A stretch of 64,000 nt of DNA from JAJFUB01 sp964622325 (lineage in GTDB: Bacteria; Armatimonadota; Zipacnadia; Zipacnadales; UBA11051), in NCBI GenBank assembly GCA_964622325.1, contig CAZUOJ010000003.1, forward strand, positions 34,614 to 98,613, written 5' to 3'. Shown in pieces: positions 18,217-26,852 of the stretch. The position numbers were made by a program, and so were the translations under genes. The notes under the pieces were generated by a model, which did not search any database, had not been told where the DNA came from, and was given only the letters and a program-made list of their open reading frames with translations. Numbering within the stretch: position 1 is the stretch's first letter; every line of letters starts with the position of its first letter.

Positions 18217-19206
18217 TCACAGGGGAATCGCTATGCCTTCGGCTGCGGCACGAGCGGCCGCCTCCGCCCATCTTAAAGCGGCCACGCCGTCTTCAGCTGT
18301 GGCAAGCAGCGTTTCTTTCCCCTGCAACGCTTCCAGGAATGTCTCAATCTGCACGCGATAAATGTCATCCCGCGCCACAAGGATATGTTCTTCGGAATGG
18401 GCATGATAGCTATCGCGTTCCCGATTAAAGAGCTCCAATTTTCCCGTCTGAAAATCGTATGTCACAACGCCGCGATCCCCCCAAATCTCTACAAGCGATC
18501 TTTGTGGATGCTGGATGTAATCCATATGGATTTGGCCGAGCGCGCCGGAGCGAAAGCGTACTAGCAGGCTAAACATATTGGGCGCGGGGCGTAGCGGCAA
18601 ATCGCCTAATGTGGCGGCTTCGGCATGAATGCATTCTGCTTCCCCTAAAAACAAACGCATATAATCAAGAAGATGTGTATAATCCAGAAGCAACGCATTT
18701 TTCTCCTCGAAACGATACGGCGTTGTGGCACACATCAATGTGAAATATGTTCCCACAAGTGCCCGGCCGCCCACAAGATGGCCCAACACGCCTGAACGAA
18801 CAATTTCCAGAACACGACGCAAGCCTGCATGCGAACGCAGGGAATAGCCTACAGCAAAGAAAGAGGAGGCTTGCCGAGCCGCAGAAGCGATAGCTTCCCC
18901 ATTCGCCACAGAATCCGCCAGCGGCTTTTCACACAGAACATGACATCCCGCGGCCAGGGCAGCCTCGCTCAGGGGGCGATGCAAATGATTGGGCGTGCAG
19001 ATAAAAACAATATCGGGCTGTTCCGCCAATGCTTCTTCATAATGGCGAAAAGGCCGGGCGCCGGGCGCTTGCTCCAGGGCAGCATGCAGATTGCTCTCCA
19101 ATGGATCACAAATCCATACAGCCACGTCAGGACGTTCCCGCCAAAGCCGCGCATGTCTTTTGCCGATAGAGCCGCAGCCAACAATTAACACACGATATAA
19201 GGCCAT
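18217..19206 (-). CDS. Gfo/Idh/MocA-family oxidoreductase, second copy
   Basis: A 329-residue NAD(P)-dependent oxidoreductase. The Rossmann loop is VGCGSIGKRHARLW and the catalytic motif CEKPLAD lies at about residue 95. It is only distantly similar to the enzyme at 8892-9896, so the substrate likely differs. Of three stacked starts (TTG 19218, ATG 19209, ATG 19206) I chose 19206, because GGAG lies six bases before it. It is convergent with the propeller gene. Upstream lies a ten-copy AAAAG microsatellite that may affect expression. Confidence 0.85.
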   Translation of the reverse strand: MALYRVLIVGCGSIGKRHARLWRERPDVAVWICDPLESNLHAALEQAPGARPFRHYEEALAEQPDIVFICTPNHLHRPLSEAALAAGCHVLCEKPLADSVANGEAIASAARQASSFFAVGYSLRSHAGLRRVLEIVRSGVLGHLVGGRALVGTYFTLMCATTPYRFEEKNALLLDYTHLLDYMRLFLGEAECIHAEAATLGDLPLRPAPNMFSLLVRFRSGALGQIHMDYIQHPQRSLVEIWGDRGVVTYDFQTGKLELFNRERDSYHAHSEEHILVARDDIYRVQIETFLEALQGKETLLATAEDGVAALRWAEAAARAAAEGIAIPL

Positions 19207-19262
19207 CATTCTCTCCAATGCCTTAAAGTTGCAAGCTTACATTTTCAACACGCCAGACGAAG

Positions 19263-19312
19263 AAAAGAAAAGAAAAGAAAAGAAAAGAAAAGAAAAGAAA
19301 AGAAAAGAAAAG
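19263..19312. repeat. Pentanucleotide microsatellite, (AAAAG)10
   Basis: Ten perfect copies of AAAAG (CTTTT on the minus strand) occupy the spacer upstream of the minus-strand oxidoreductase gene, ending 56 bases before its start codon. The tract is too regular and too purine-biased to be coding and lies outside any plausible gene. Confidence 0.97.
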
Positions 19313-19426
19313 AACGATATCAGCCATCACAATTTGCGCTTGGATTTCAGGCAGGATTTTTGTTTGTATGCTTGTATGCTTCTGTGCCGCCCAGCTTGCG
19401 GACAGCTTGCCGCTACGGCAGCGCCG

Positions 19427-20242
19427 TCACCAGCATGTGAATCCGCCATCCACAGGCAAATTGACGCCCGTCACATAGCCCGCTGCATCGGAAGCCAAAA
19501 ACACAACAGCGCCTTTTAAATCCACGCCGTCTTTGCCCATCCGGCCAAGGGGCGTTTGCCGGCAATAACGACGAATGAATTCCGGCGGCTGGCCGCGTTC
19601 AAAGCCGCCCGGCGAGATGGCATTGACGCGAATGCCGTATTTGCCATTTTCCGCAGCTAAATCCCGCATAAAGCCAATCAGGCCTGCTTTGGCGGCGCTG
19701 TAACAGGACATATTGGGGATCATTTCGGGCGAGCCCTCATAGACGGAGCGATCGCGTCCAATCATCCCGCTGATCGAAGCAATGACAATAATGGAGCCCT
19801 GGCCTTGCTGCTTCATTATAGGCAGAGCTGCGCGGCAACACAAAAATGTTCCCCGCATGTTAACAGCGATCACATAATCCCAATCGGCGATGGACATTTT
19901 TTCGGTGGAAGCTTCTCCTGTCAGCCGCGCTCCCCCGGCATTGCACACAAGCACATCCAGCCGCCCGAATTCCTCCAGCACACGCGCGAAGGCGGCCGCC
20001 ACAGAGTCTTCATTCACAACATCCAGCTGCAAGGGGAGAATGCGAACGGGGAGATATTCCTGCAATGCGGCGGCGGCTTTTTCGGCTTTTGCCAAATCGC
20101 GGGATGTGATGACAAGGTGCGCGCCGGCTTCGCCTAAAGCTTCCGCCATATCCAGGCCCAGATTTTGAGCGCCGCCTGTAATCATCGCCACGCGCCCTGT
20201 CAAATCAAAAAGCTCCTGTATATGCGGCCCCCTGCGCCCCAT
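19427..20242 (-). CDS. Short-chain dehydrogenase/reductase (SDR)
   Basis: A 271-residue classical SDR that would interconvert an alcohol and a ketone with NAD(P)H. It has the cofactor motif TGGAQNLG at the N-terminus, CNAG in the middle, a catalytic Ser in IASISG and the YSAAK pair near residue 180, then the usual C-terminal GFTCW ending. The closest named relatives by look are gluconate 5-dehydrogenase-type enzymes (an N-terminal LFDLTGRVAMITGG), which would suit sugar-acid use; this is inference. AGAGGAG lies seven bases before ATG 20242. Confidence 0.88.
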   Translation of the reverse strand: MGRRGPHIQELFDLTGRVAMITGGAQNLGLDMAEALGEAGAHLVITSRDLAKAEKAAAALQEYLPVRILPLQLDVVNEDSVAAAFARVLEEFGRLDVLVCNAGGARLTGEASTEKMSIADWDYVIAVNMRGTFLCCRAALPIMKQQGQGSIIVIASISGMIGRDRSVYEGSPEMIPNMSCYSAAKAGLIGFMRDLAAENGKYGIRVNAISPGGFERGQPPEFIRRYCRQTPLGRMGKDGVDLKGAVVFLASDAAGYVTGVNLPVDGGFTCW

Positions 20243-20411
20243 TGCGCTCTCCTCTTTTTGTAAAATATGATGTTAGCTTTTTGCTTTGCGTGTTTGGCTG
20301 CAAGAGATTTGGGAAAATGGCTTTAAGCAGGCGTGTCTGTCACTGTTTTTGCTTTTGTTTTTGGCCTTTTCCTTCAAAAGCTTGCAGGATCTTATGCCTG
20401 CTACAGCAGGC

Positions 20412-21872
20412 CTAATGCGGCAATTGATAATTAGGCGCTTCTTCTGTGATTGTAATATCATGCACATGGCTTTCTTGCAGCCCGGCGGCCGTGATCCGAT
20501 AAAATCTGGCTTTTTCTTGCAGCTCGGGAATTGTGCGCGTGCCGCAATAGCCCATTCCGGCGCGCAGCCCGCCGACAAGCTGTTTCACGACAGCCGAAAG
20601 CGGCCCCTTATAGGGGACACGCCCCTCTATGCCTTGCGGCACAAGCTCCTCGTCTTCCAACAGCCCATATCGCTCGCGGGCTTCGGGACGCGCCGCCAGA
20701 GCGCCCAGGGAGCCCATTCCGCGATATTCCTTATATGTCCGTCCCCGATATAATACAGTGGCTCCCGGGCTTTCCTCTGTGCCGGCAAAAAGCGAGCCAA
20801 TCATCACACTGTCCGCGCCCGCGGCCAAAGCTTTCGTAATGTCGCCCGAATATTTAATGCCGCCGTCGGCAATGAGCGGAATGCCGGCTTCTCGTGTCGC
20901 GCGCGCGGCTTCGGCTATGGCTGTAATTTGCGGCACGCCGGCGCCAGCAACGATACGCGTCGTGCAGATGGAGCCGGGGCCAATGCCGACTTTCACAGCA
21001 TCTGCCCCCGCAGCGATGAGATCACGCGCGCCCTCTTCCGTAGCCACATTCCCGCCGATTACAGGAACAGAAAAATTCTCCTTAAGCATTTCTACTGTCT
21101 TGAGCACATTGGCGGAATGGCCATGTGCGCTATCCACGACAATGGCGTCAACGCCGCGTTCCACTAACGCAGCCACACGATCTTTTGTTTCTTCGCCCAC
21201 GCCCACTGCTGCCGCACAGCGCAGCCGCCCTAATTCGTCCTTGCAGGCATTGGGATATTTGGCCACTTTTTCGATGTCCTTGATTGTGATGAGGCCAAGC
21301 AAATTATTTTCTTCATCTACAACAGGCAGCTTCTCAATGCGATGTTTGTGCAAGATAGCCTTCGCTTCTTCTAATGTCGTGCCTTCATGTGTTGTAATCA
21401 GCCCTTCGCTTGTCATGGCCTCCCGAATGGGCTTGTTCATATCTGTTTCGAAACGCAAATCCCGATTCGTCAAAATCCCCACTAGACGCCGCCCGACTGT
21501 AATCGGCAGGCCCGAAATCCGATATTGCTGCATTAGTGCCAGGGCCTCGCCCACTTTATGATCAGGCGACAGCGTCACTGGATCAATAATCATTCCGCTT
21601 TCAGATCTTTTGACGCGATCCACTTCGCGCGCCTGTGCCTCAATGCTCATATTGCGATGGATGACGCCTATGCCGCCCTCACGCGCTAGCGCGATGGCTA
21701 ATTCCGCTTCCGTCACCATATCCATCGCGGCCGACAAAATCGGAATATTCAGCCGGATTGTATTGGTCAGGCGTGTACTGACATCTGCCTCGGCAGGCAA
21801 AAAATCCGCCCGCGCGGGCACAAGCAGCACATCATCAAAAGATAAAGCCTGTTTTTCAAAGCGATTGGACAA
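20412..21872 (-). CDS. guaB: Inosine-5'-monophosphate dehydrogenase
   Basis: GuaB oxidises IMP to XMP with NAD, the first step toward GMP. The protein starts with the classic FDDVLLVPARADFLP, carries two CBS domains at about residues 95-205, and has the catalytic Cys in GPGSICTTRI near residue 304, followed by YRGMGS-type flap sequences and EGRVPYKGPL. The frame is open 21 codons further upstream, but TTG 21872 has AGAGGTG six bases before it. It gives 486 residues, the normal size for the family. It is a stand-alone housekeeping gene between the SDR and the sugar-phosphate genes. Confidence 0.95.
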   Translation of the reverse strand: MSNRFEKQALSFDDVLLVPARADFLPAEADVSTRLTNTIRLNIPILSAAMDMVTEAELAIALAREGGIGVIHRNMSIEAQAREVDRVKRSESGMIIDPVTLSPDHKVGEALALMQQYRISGLPITVGRRLVGILTNRDLRFETDMNKPIREAMTSEGLITTHEGTTLEEAKAILHKHRIEKLPVVDEENNLLGLITIKDIEKVAKYPNACKDELGRLRCAAAVGVGEETKDRVAALVERGVDAIVVDSAHGHSANVLKTVEMLKENFSVPVIGGNVATEEGARDLIAAGADAVKVGIGPGSICTTRIVAGAGVPQITAIAEAARATREAGIPLIADGGIKYSGDITKALAAGADSVMIGSLFAGTEESPGATVLYRGRTYKEYRGMGSLGALAARPEARERYGLLEDEELVPQGIEGRVPYKGPLSAVVKQLVGGLRAGMGYCGTRTIPELQEKARFYRITAAGLQESHVHDITITEEAPNYQLPH

Positions 21873-22007
21873 GGCTATCACCTCTAACGCGCCCCGCGCA
21901 ACTTTAAGCTTAGCCGCTGTTTGTGGGCGCAACAAATTTTCGCTTAATTGGGGCTAATTTTATTCTCACGAACAGCTAATTTTTACAGCGCGCAAAGTCG
22001 TTACGCT

Positions 22008-22027
22008 GTTTCCCGCTCCGGGGAAAC
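22008..22027. terminator. Small hairpin just after the phosphoglucose isomerase stop
   Basis: GTTTCCC pairs with GGGAAAC around a six-base loop, six bases past the minus-strand stop at 22033. There is no T-run, so termination is only a possibility. Confidence 0.3.
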
Positions 22028-22032
22028 GCGTT

Positions 22033-22869
22033 TCAGCCTTCCACATCCACTTCTCCTACAATTTCCAGCCCCTGCCAGATAAGCTCCAGATATTTTTCTG
22101 GCTCGTTTAGCCACATAAAGCGCTGCGGCTCCTCCACAGCCGCTACATACAGGGGCTTGTCGCGTGTCAAGCCTAATTCGGGAACTTCGCGGATAATCGC
22201 TTTCCGTAGAGGCGGCAACGGCTGCTTATAATGGGGATTTTTAATCCAGCGTGCCTTCCCGTCCTCCTGAACATAATAATAAGCAAAGCCACGCGCCTCT
22301 TCCACTTTTTGATACACAGACGAAAAGCGATTGGACACCCAATTACTCATAACAAGCGGCTGCCGCTGTGTATTTATGGTCACATGGCCGTAATTGGGCG
22401 GCATTATGGCTTTATCCCGCGGCTGCGCCTCCACAATTATTGCGTCCTCCACACGCACTTCTTCCGGCCCTAAATTAATGTCATTCACTTTTTGTAAAAG
22501 ATATAACGCCCGGCCGTCAATAATTTCATAGACTTCCGGCCAGGCTGTAGCCGTGCCTGGAATAAGCGGATGATAATGGCCTGATGTCTTCATAAACTCC
22601 CGGCCAAACAGCCCGCCGCGAAAAACGCTTACATCATAGCGCAAATCGTGTGTTTCCTTCAGATAGGGGTCCTTTTTCAGGCCTGTGTCACGCAGCATCC
22701 AATAAATGATTTCGGGCAACTCACAATCCGGATCCAAAAGCACACGCCGCATTTGTTCCGCCAGGCGCGTGCCATACAACGGATCACGCGCTTCGGGCCC
22801 AAATGCAAAATGCAATGTCTCCGGATCATACATGAGCGGCAAGCCTGCGATGTCGTCCAGATGAAGCAT
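22033..22869 (-). CDS. Cupin-type (archaeal-type) glucose-6-phosphate isomerase
   Basis: A 278-residue cupin that should interconvert glucose-6-phosphate and fructose-6-phosphate using a metal ion. The key stretch is SGHYHPL followed by WPEVYEI, which supplies the two His and the Glu of the metal site, and a later PNYGHVTINT supplies the third His. This is the pattern of archaeal-type PGI, unrelated to the common bacterial enzyme. The N-terminal 60 residues extend beyond the core cupin. GGGAGGG precedes ATG 22869. The next gene upstream on the same strand is a ROK glucokinase, giving the first two steps of glucose use together. Confidence 0.88.
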   Translation of the reverse strand: MLHLDDIAGLPLMYDPETLHFAFGPEARDPLYGTRLAEQMRRVLLDPDCELPEIIYWMLRDTGLKKDPYLKETHDLRYDVSVFRGGLFGREFMKTSGHYHPLIPGTATAWPEVYEIIDGRALYLLQKVNDINLGPEEVRVEDAIIVEAQPRDKAIMPPNYGHVTINTQRQPLVMSNWVSNRFSSVYQKVEEARGFAYYYVQEDGKARWIKNPHYKQPLPPLRKAIIREVPELGLTRDKPLYVAAVEEPQRFMWLNEPEKYLELIWQGLEIVGEVDVEG

Positions 22870-23004
22870 TTATCCCTCCCAAATTCATAATTCCTGAGGC
22901 TCTACGGCTTTAAATTGTGCTGGGCGAAAAACGCACGTAAATTTCCTTCTCGCCCCGTCAGGCTTTATATGTAATGATACTCTATACAGGGTTCCTGCTG
23001 CAAG

Positions 23005-23943
23005 TTACGAGCCGCACATGAGTCCATGCTTCTGAAAGATAAGCGCGGCCGCCCCGATGACGCCGGCATCATAGCCAAAAGCCGCCTTCACGATGGGCGT
23101 CTGTTGAGCCGCCGGCATGGCTGTCCTCTGAAAAGCCTCCCGGACTGGCGCTAAATATAGCTCCCCTAAATCCGCCACGCCGCCGCCGATGACAATTATC
23201 TCCGGATTTAGCAAATTCGCTACATTCCCTAAGGCCATTCCAAGCCAACAGGCAGCCTGTGTAACAATTTTTTTAGCCGTAGCATCCCCTGCCATCGCCC
23301 GCTCCCCTACATCTTTTCCCGTGACATTGCCCAGGCCCGCCTGTTGGCCTTCTCTTCCTATGGCCTGGCCTGAGCTCAGGGCCTCCACACAGCCACGTTT
23401 GTTGCATGTGCATGGCGGCCCCTCAGGCAGCACAATGCAATGGCCAATTTCTCCAGCGATGGAATGGGCGCCATGATACACACGCCCCTGTAAAATTACA
23501 GCGCCCCCAATTCCTGTGCCTACATTGACATAGAAAACATCCTGATGGCCCCGGGCCACTCCAAATAGCGTCTCTCCTAATCCCCCGCAATTCGCATCAT
23601 TATCGACAATCGCGGGCAAACTCAATTCCTGGGCAAAAATATCCGCCAGCTTTAGCCCTGGGGGCCAGCCTGTCACATGATGGGAACGCACAATGGCCTG
23701 TTTTGGAAAATCAACAGGCCCTCCAAAGCCTATGCCTATGCCCATCGGCGGCGCAAAGAGCGCTCCTACGCTTGTTCGTTGTTCTTGTAACAGCTGATGC
23801 GCCAAATTCAGCAAGCGTTTCAGCGCTTTTTGGCCATCAGAAGGCGTTGGCTCTCGCAGCAGCGCGAGCACATGCCCCTCGTTTGACACAAGCCCCACGG
23901 AAAGCCGTGTCCCGCCAATATCAATTCCTAAAGCCGTTTGCAC
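23005..23943 (-). CDS. ROK-family sugar kinase, probable glucokinase
   Basis: A 312-residue ROK kinase that would phosphorylate glucose or a related hexose with ATP. It begins GIDIGGTRLSVGLV (phosphate loop), has FGGPVDF, the catalytic VDNDANCGGLGE, and the zinc motif CTCNKRGCVEA typical of ROK enzymes. There is no N-terminal helix-turn-helix, so it is a kinase and not a ROK repressor. The start is GTG 23943 with GAGGAG eleven bases upstream, only six bases after the stop of the prenyltransferase-repeat gene, so the two are likely cotranscribed. Placement next to phosphoglucose isomerase supports glucokinase. Confidence 0.88.
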   Translation of the reverse strand: MQTALGIDIGGTRLSVGLVSNEGHVLALLREPTPSDGQKALKRLLNLAHQLLQEQRTSVGALFAPPMGIGIGFGGPVDFPKQAIVRSHHVTGWPPGLKLADIFAQELSLPAIVDNDANCGGLGETLFGVARGHQDVFYVNVGTGIGGAVILQGRVYHGAHSIAGEIGHCIVLPEGPPCTCNKRGCVEALSSGQAIGREGQQAGLGNVTGKDVGERAMAGDATAKKIVTQAACWLGMALGNVANLLNPEIIVIGGGVADLGELYLAPVREAFQRTAMPAAQQTPIVKAAFGYDAGVIGAAALIFQKHGLMCGS

Positions 23944-23949
23944 CCTATT

Positions 23950-24876
23950 TCAAGCTCCTCTATTGTCGCAATACAATTGCAATAAAGCGAGCGTTCCCAA
24001 ACCGTAATATGTATATTCTACATCTGTTCCGAAATCTTCAGGATATGCGCCAAAGCCTCCCGAACTATGGGCACAAGCACGAACAAATCGGGCCATTGCG
24101 GACAAATTTACAAGCTCTAAGCCCCCTAAGATAAATAATGTCGTGCTGGCAGTGAATGTTGAAAGCAGCTCAGGCTTGGCGCCTTGATGAGCACAAAAGC
24201 CTCCGACGAGGCTTTGCTGAGAAATAAAATAGCGTTGCGCCTTTTCGGCTTTGTCGGCATGCAAGGCGTTTTGCATAAATAAAAAGCTGATTGCCGCGGC
24301 TGTGCTATTTGTTTGTGAGGGCTGTCCCGGCGCTTGAGCAAAGCCTCCGTCAGGCTGTTGTAAAGCTTCAATGGCGGCAATAGCCCTGTGAGGCGCGGGC
24401 ATGGCTTCTCCCAGCATTTCCAGGCATAATGCCGCTAAAAATGTAGCATAGGCAATTTGGGGGCTGGCGGGACTGTAAAAATAGCCATTTTCGGAACAAC
24501 GCCTAGAGACAATTGTTTGTCGACAGGCTTGCTCATTTATCGCCATATAAATGTTATGTTGGGCCAGCAGCCGCCGTATATTCAAAAGACAAAACACATC
24601 CACAAGATCATGGGGCGCTGGCACATTCTGGAGAAATTGTTTGACGCGTTGTAGAGAAGAAAAAACAGATGATTCCCCTGATAAGAAAGACAGCATATCC
24701 AGCAGGCGCACGCCAAAATCTGTATAATACAGATCCACATCCCCTTCGCGGCCTGCAAATCCGCCCTGGGGATGTTGACAGCCAGACACATAAGCTAATT
24801 GCGCCTCTACAAATCGTGCGCTTAGCTTTTGCGCTCCGCTTTTTAACATCCTGTCCCAAAATGCCATAAAATTCAT
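23950..24876 (-). CDS. Prenyltransferase-beta/terpene-cyclase-type repeat protein
   Basis: A 308-residue alpha-alpha barrel protein of the kind seen in protein prenyltransferase beta subunits and terpene cyclases. Repeats marked by GGFAGREGDVDLYYTDFG, DGGFAQAPG, GGFCAHQG and GGFGAYPEDFGTDVEYTYYG are visible. It has no DxDD motif, so it is not itself a class II cyclase. The DVDLYYTD and DVEYTYYG segments resemble the sites where beta subunits hold zinc and lipid. A role in binding or transferring an isoprenoid is inferred from its neighbours. No strong ribosome site precedes ATG 24876. Confidence 0.7.
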   Translation of the reverse strand: MNFMAFWDRMLKSGAQKLSARFVEAQLAYVSGCQHPQGGFAGREGDVDLYYTDFGVRLLDMLSFLSGESSVFSSLQRVKQFLQNVPAPHDLVDVFCLLNIRRLLAQHNIYMAINEQACRQTIVSRRCSENGYFYSPASPQIAYATFLAALCLEMLGEAMPAPHRAIAAIEALQQPDGGFAQAPGQPSQTNSTAAAISFLFMQNALHADKAEKAQRYFISQQSLVGGFCAHQGAKPELLSTFTASTTLFILGGLELVNLSAMARFVRACAHSSGGFGAYPEDFGTDVEYTYYGLGTLALLQLYCDNRGA

Positions 24877-24961
24877 AACGAAATCTTTCGGCGGAATTAA
24901 GATAGAGACATGTGGGGAATGTATTCAGCAAAGCAACATACGCCCAATGAAGGGCTGGCTA

Positions 24962-26737
24962 TTACGCTGACGGCACAAAGCGGCGGGATAAGATATTGCG
25001 CACAAGAAAACGCAAAAGCCTTCCTACATCCGCGTCTGGCGCTTCATCCGCCGTTTGTAGTGCTCTTTGCCGCAGCCTTTCATAAAGCTGCTGCGCCTTG
25101 GCGAAGACTCCCAGCTCTTCATAAAGCTCCCGCGCCCGGGCAATGGCCTCATTCGGCTCGTCCTGACATCTTTCCCGCAGAGCAGCTAATTTTTCCCCTC
25201 CCCCCGCTTGCACGGCAAAAGCATACAATATCGTGGGCCGGCCTGCTGCTAAATCGCGCGCGCAGGAAAGAAATTCTGGAGCCGAATTATCTGCTTCCCA
25301 ATCTGTTAAATCATCCAGCACTTGATAGCCTTCTCCTACATATAAAGCAAATTGTCGGAGCCATTTTTCATTGTTAACAGGGCCCGCGGCGCGCACGCCC
25401 GTGTATAACGCGGCTTCAAAGGCCGGCGCTGTCTTTTGGCTGGCAATTTGCAGTGCTTGCAGGGGCTCAAAGTTTTCTGCAGGATAACGATGCCAGAGCA
25501 ATTCCGCGCCCTGTCCGCAACACAATTGCAAATGTGCCGCGGATAATTTTGCTAAAATATCGCTTACGCATTCAGCGCCCAAAGCCTCTTTTTGTGCGGC
25601 AATAAGATGATAGCCCAGCCCCACAAGATAATCTCCAACATTAATGGCGGCCTCCAAGCCATAACGTTGATGGATTGTCGGCTGTCCGTATCGATAGGCA
25701 TCGGCATCTTCAATATCATCATGCACTAATGAAGCCTTATGCATGGCTTCAATCGCGATAGCCAGCGCCCGGACAGGCCGGGCAATAATTTGTGCCAAAT
25801 TCGTATCGGACGCTAACACAGAGGGGCCCTCACGACGTACGGCATAGGCCGCTAATGTGATAAATGGCCGCAAGCGTTTGCCCCCCAGCAAAAGCCAGTC
25901 GCGTGCAATGACATCCGTGGCTTCTAAGGCGGCGCGCGTTTCTGCAGGAAGAGACAAGACACATCGGCAATCGCTCAACAGATCCTCTAATTCAGCCGAA
26001 AATAGCTGCTGCGTAAAGCGTAAAAGCGGCAAATATGTGCGGAAGGAAGGCGTTTTGGGGTGGCCGGCGCTTGAGCTTGTTTTGTTTGTTAGCCCTATAG
26101 AAGAATATAAATGTAGCAACTTGTGAATATATTCTATTTCGGCCTCTGTATTTGTACATCCGTCGCGCAGCAGAGGCACAGCCTGATGAGGAATGCCAGC
26201 ATCAACAATCCGCTCAAAGGATTTGTCCAGGGAATCCAGACATGCCACGCCTAATATCGCATCTGCGTTTCCTTCCAGAACGAGCGAAACAACGGCTGAT
26301 GTGCCTTCCGCAATAATGACGCGATAGCCCAGCGCTTCTGCTTCCGATTTCAGGCTATGCAAAGCGCATTGCCCGCAGCCCGCACAATGCAGCCCTTCGG
26401 CATCCAGCCAGCCTGCGCATTTGTCTGCTGCGCTCAAACATTTGGGCAAAAGCAACAGGCGACGTTGATAAGGCACAGCCGCGTATTCACGCTGCCAAAG
26501 CGCATTGTCCAGCGCGACCATAATAAAGCCCAGCCAGGCACGAGGCCAATCGTGTTCCCGTCTGAGCTCTTCGGCCCATTGCAGGAGCTGTTCTCGCTCT
26601 GGCGGGGCCTGCAAATACTCTTCTGAAGCAGCGCGAAGCTGAGCTGCTTTTTGGGCTGCCGCTTCTCTGATGAGCAGCCGCACATTTTCCTTGGGCGGAA
26701 TTTGTTTGATGTCTTCAGAGACAGAATTATTGAGCAT
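24962..26737 (-). CDS. DUF116-polyprenyl synthetase fusion
   Basis: A 591-residue two-domain protein. The N-terminal 210 residues look like DUF116, a domain of unknown function with conserved cysteines: LLLLPKCL, then CAGW and HCAGCGQCAL at about residues 105-130, and ILGVACLDSL. The C-terminal 350 residues form an isoprenyl diphosphate synthase with both aspartate-rich motifs, LVHDDIEDAD near residue 338 and VLDDLTD near 473, plus GGKRLRP. It would condense isopentenyl diphosphate with allylic diphosphates. The product length is not readable. The Cys cluster suggests that a metal or iron-sulfur centre is tied to prenyl chain synthesis. It sits between a propeller gene and the prenyltransferase-repeat gene on the same strand. 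Confidence 0.85.
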   Translation of the reverse strand: MLNNSVSEDIKQIPPKENVRLLIREAAAQKAAQLRAASEEYLQAPPEREQLLQWAEELRREHDWPRAWLGFIMVALDNALWQREYAAVPYQRRLLLLPKCLSAADKCAGWLDAEGLHCAGCGQCALHSLKSEAEALGYRVIIAEGTSAVVSLVLEGNADAILGVACLDSLDKSFERIVDAGIPHQAVPLLRDGCTNTEAEIEYIHKLLHLYSSIGLTNKTSSSAGHPKTPSFRTYLPLLRFTQQLFSAELEDLLSDCRCVLSLPAETRAALEATDVIARDWLLLGGKRLRPFITLAAYAVRREGPSVLASDTNLAQIIARPVRALAIAIEAMHKASLVHDDIEDADAYRYGQPTIHQRYGLEAAINVGDYLVGLGYHLIAAQKEALGAECVSDILAKLSAAHLQLCCGQGAELLWHRYPAENFEPLQALQIASQKTAPAFEAALYTGVRAAGPVNNEKWLRQFALYVGEGYQVLDDLTDWEADNSAPEFLSCARDLAAGRPTILYAFAVQAGGGEKLAALRERCQDEPNEAIARARELYEELGVFAKAQQLYERLRQRALQTADEAPDADVGRLLRFLVRNILSRRFVPSA

Positions 26738-26852
26738 ATTGCTTTTTTATGAAAATTCGAGTGGCTAAAAGCTCAACAAAAATAATATGCTTTCAGCATT
26801 ATGTATATTTCTCTGAAAATGTGCCTCAGCCTTTATCCTTTCTCCCGGATGC

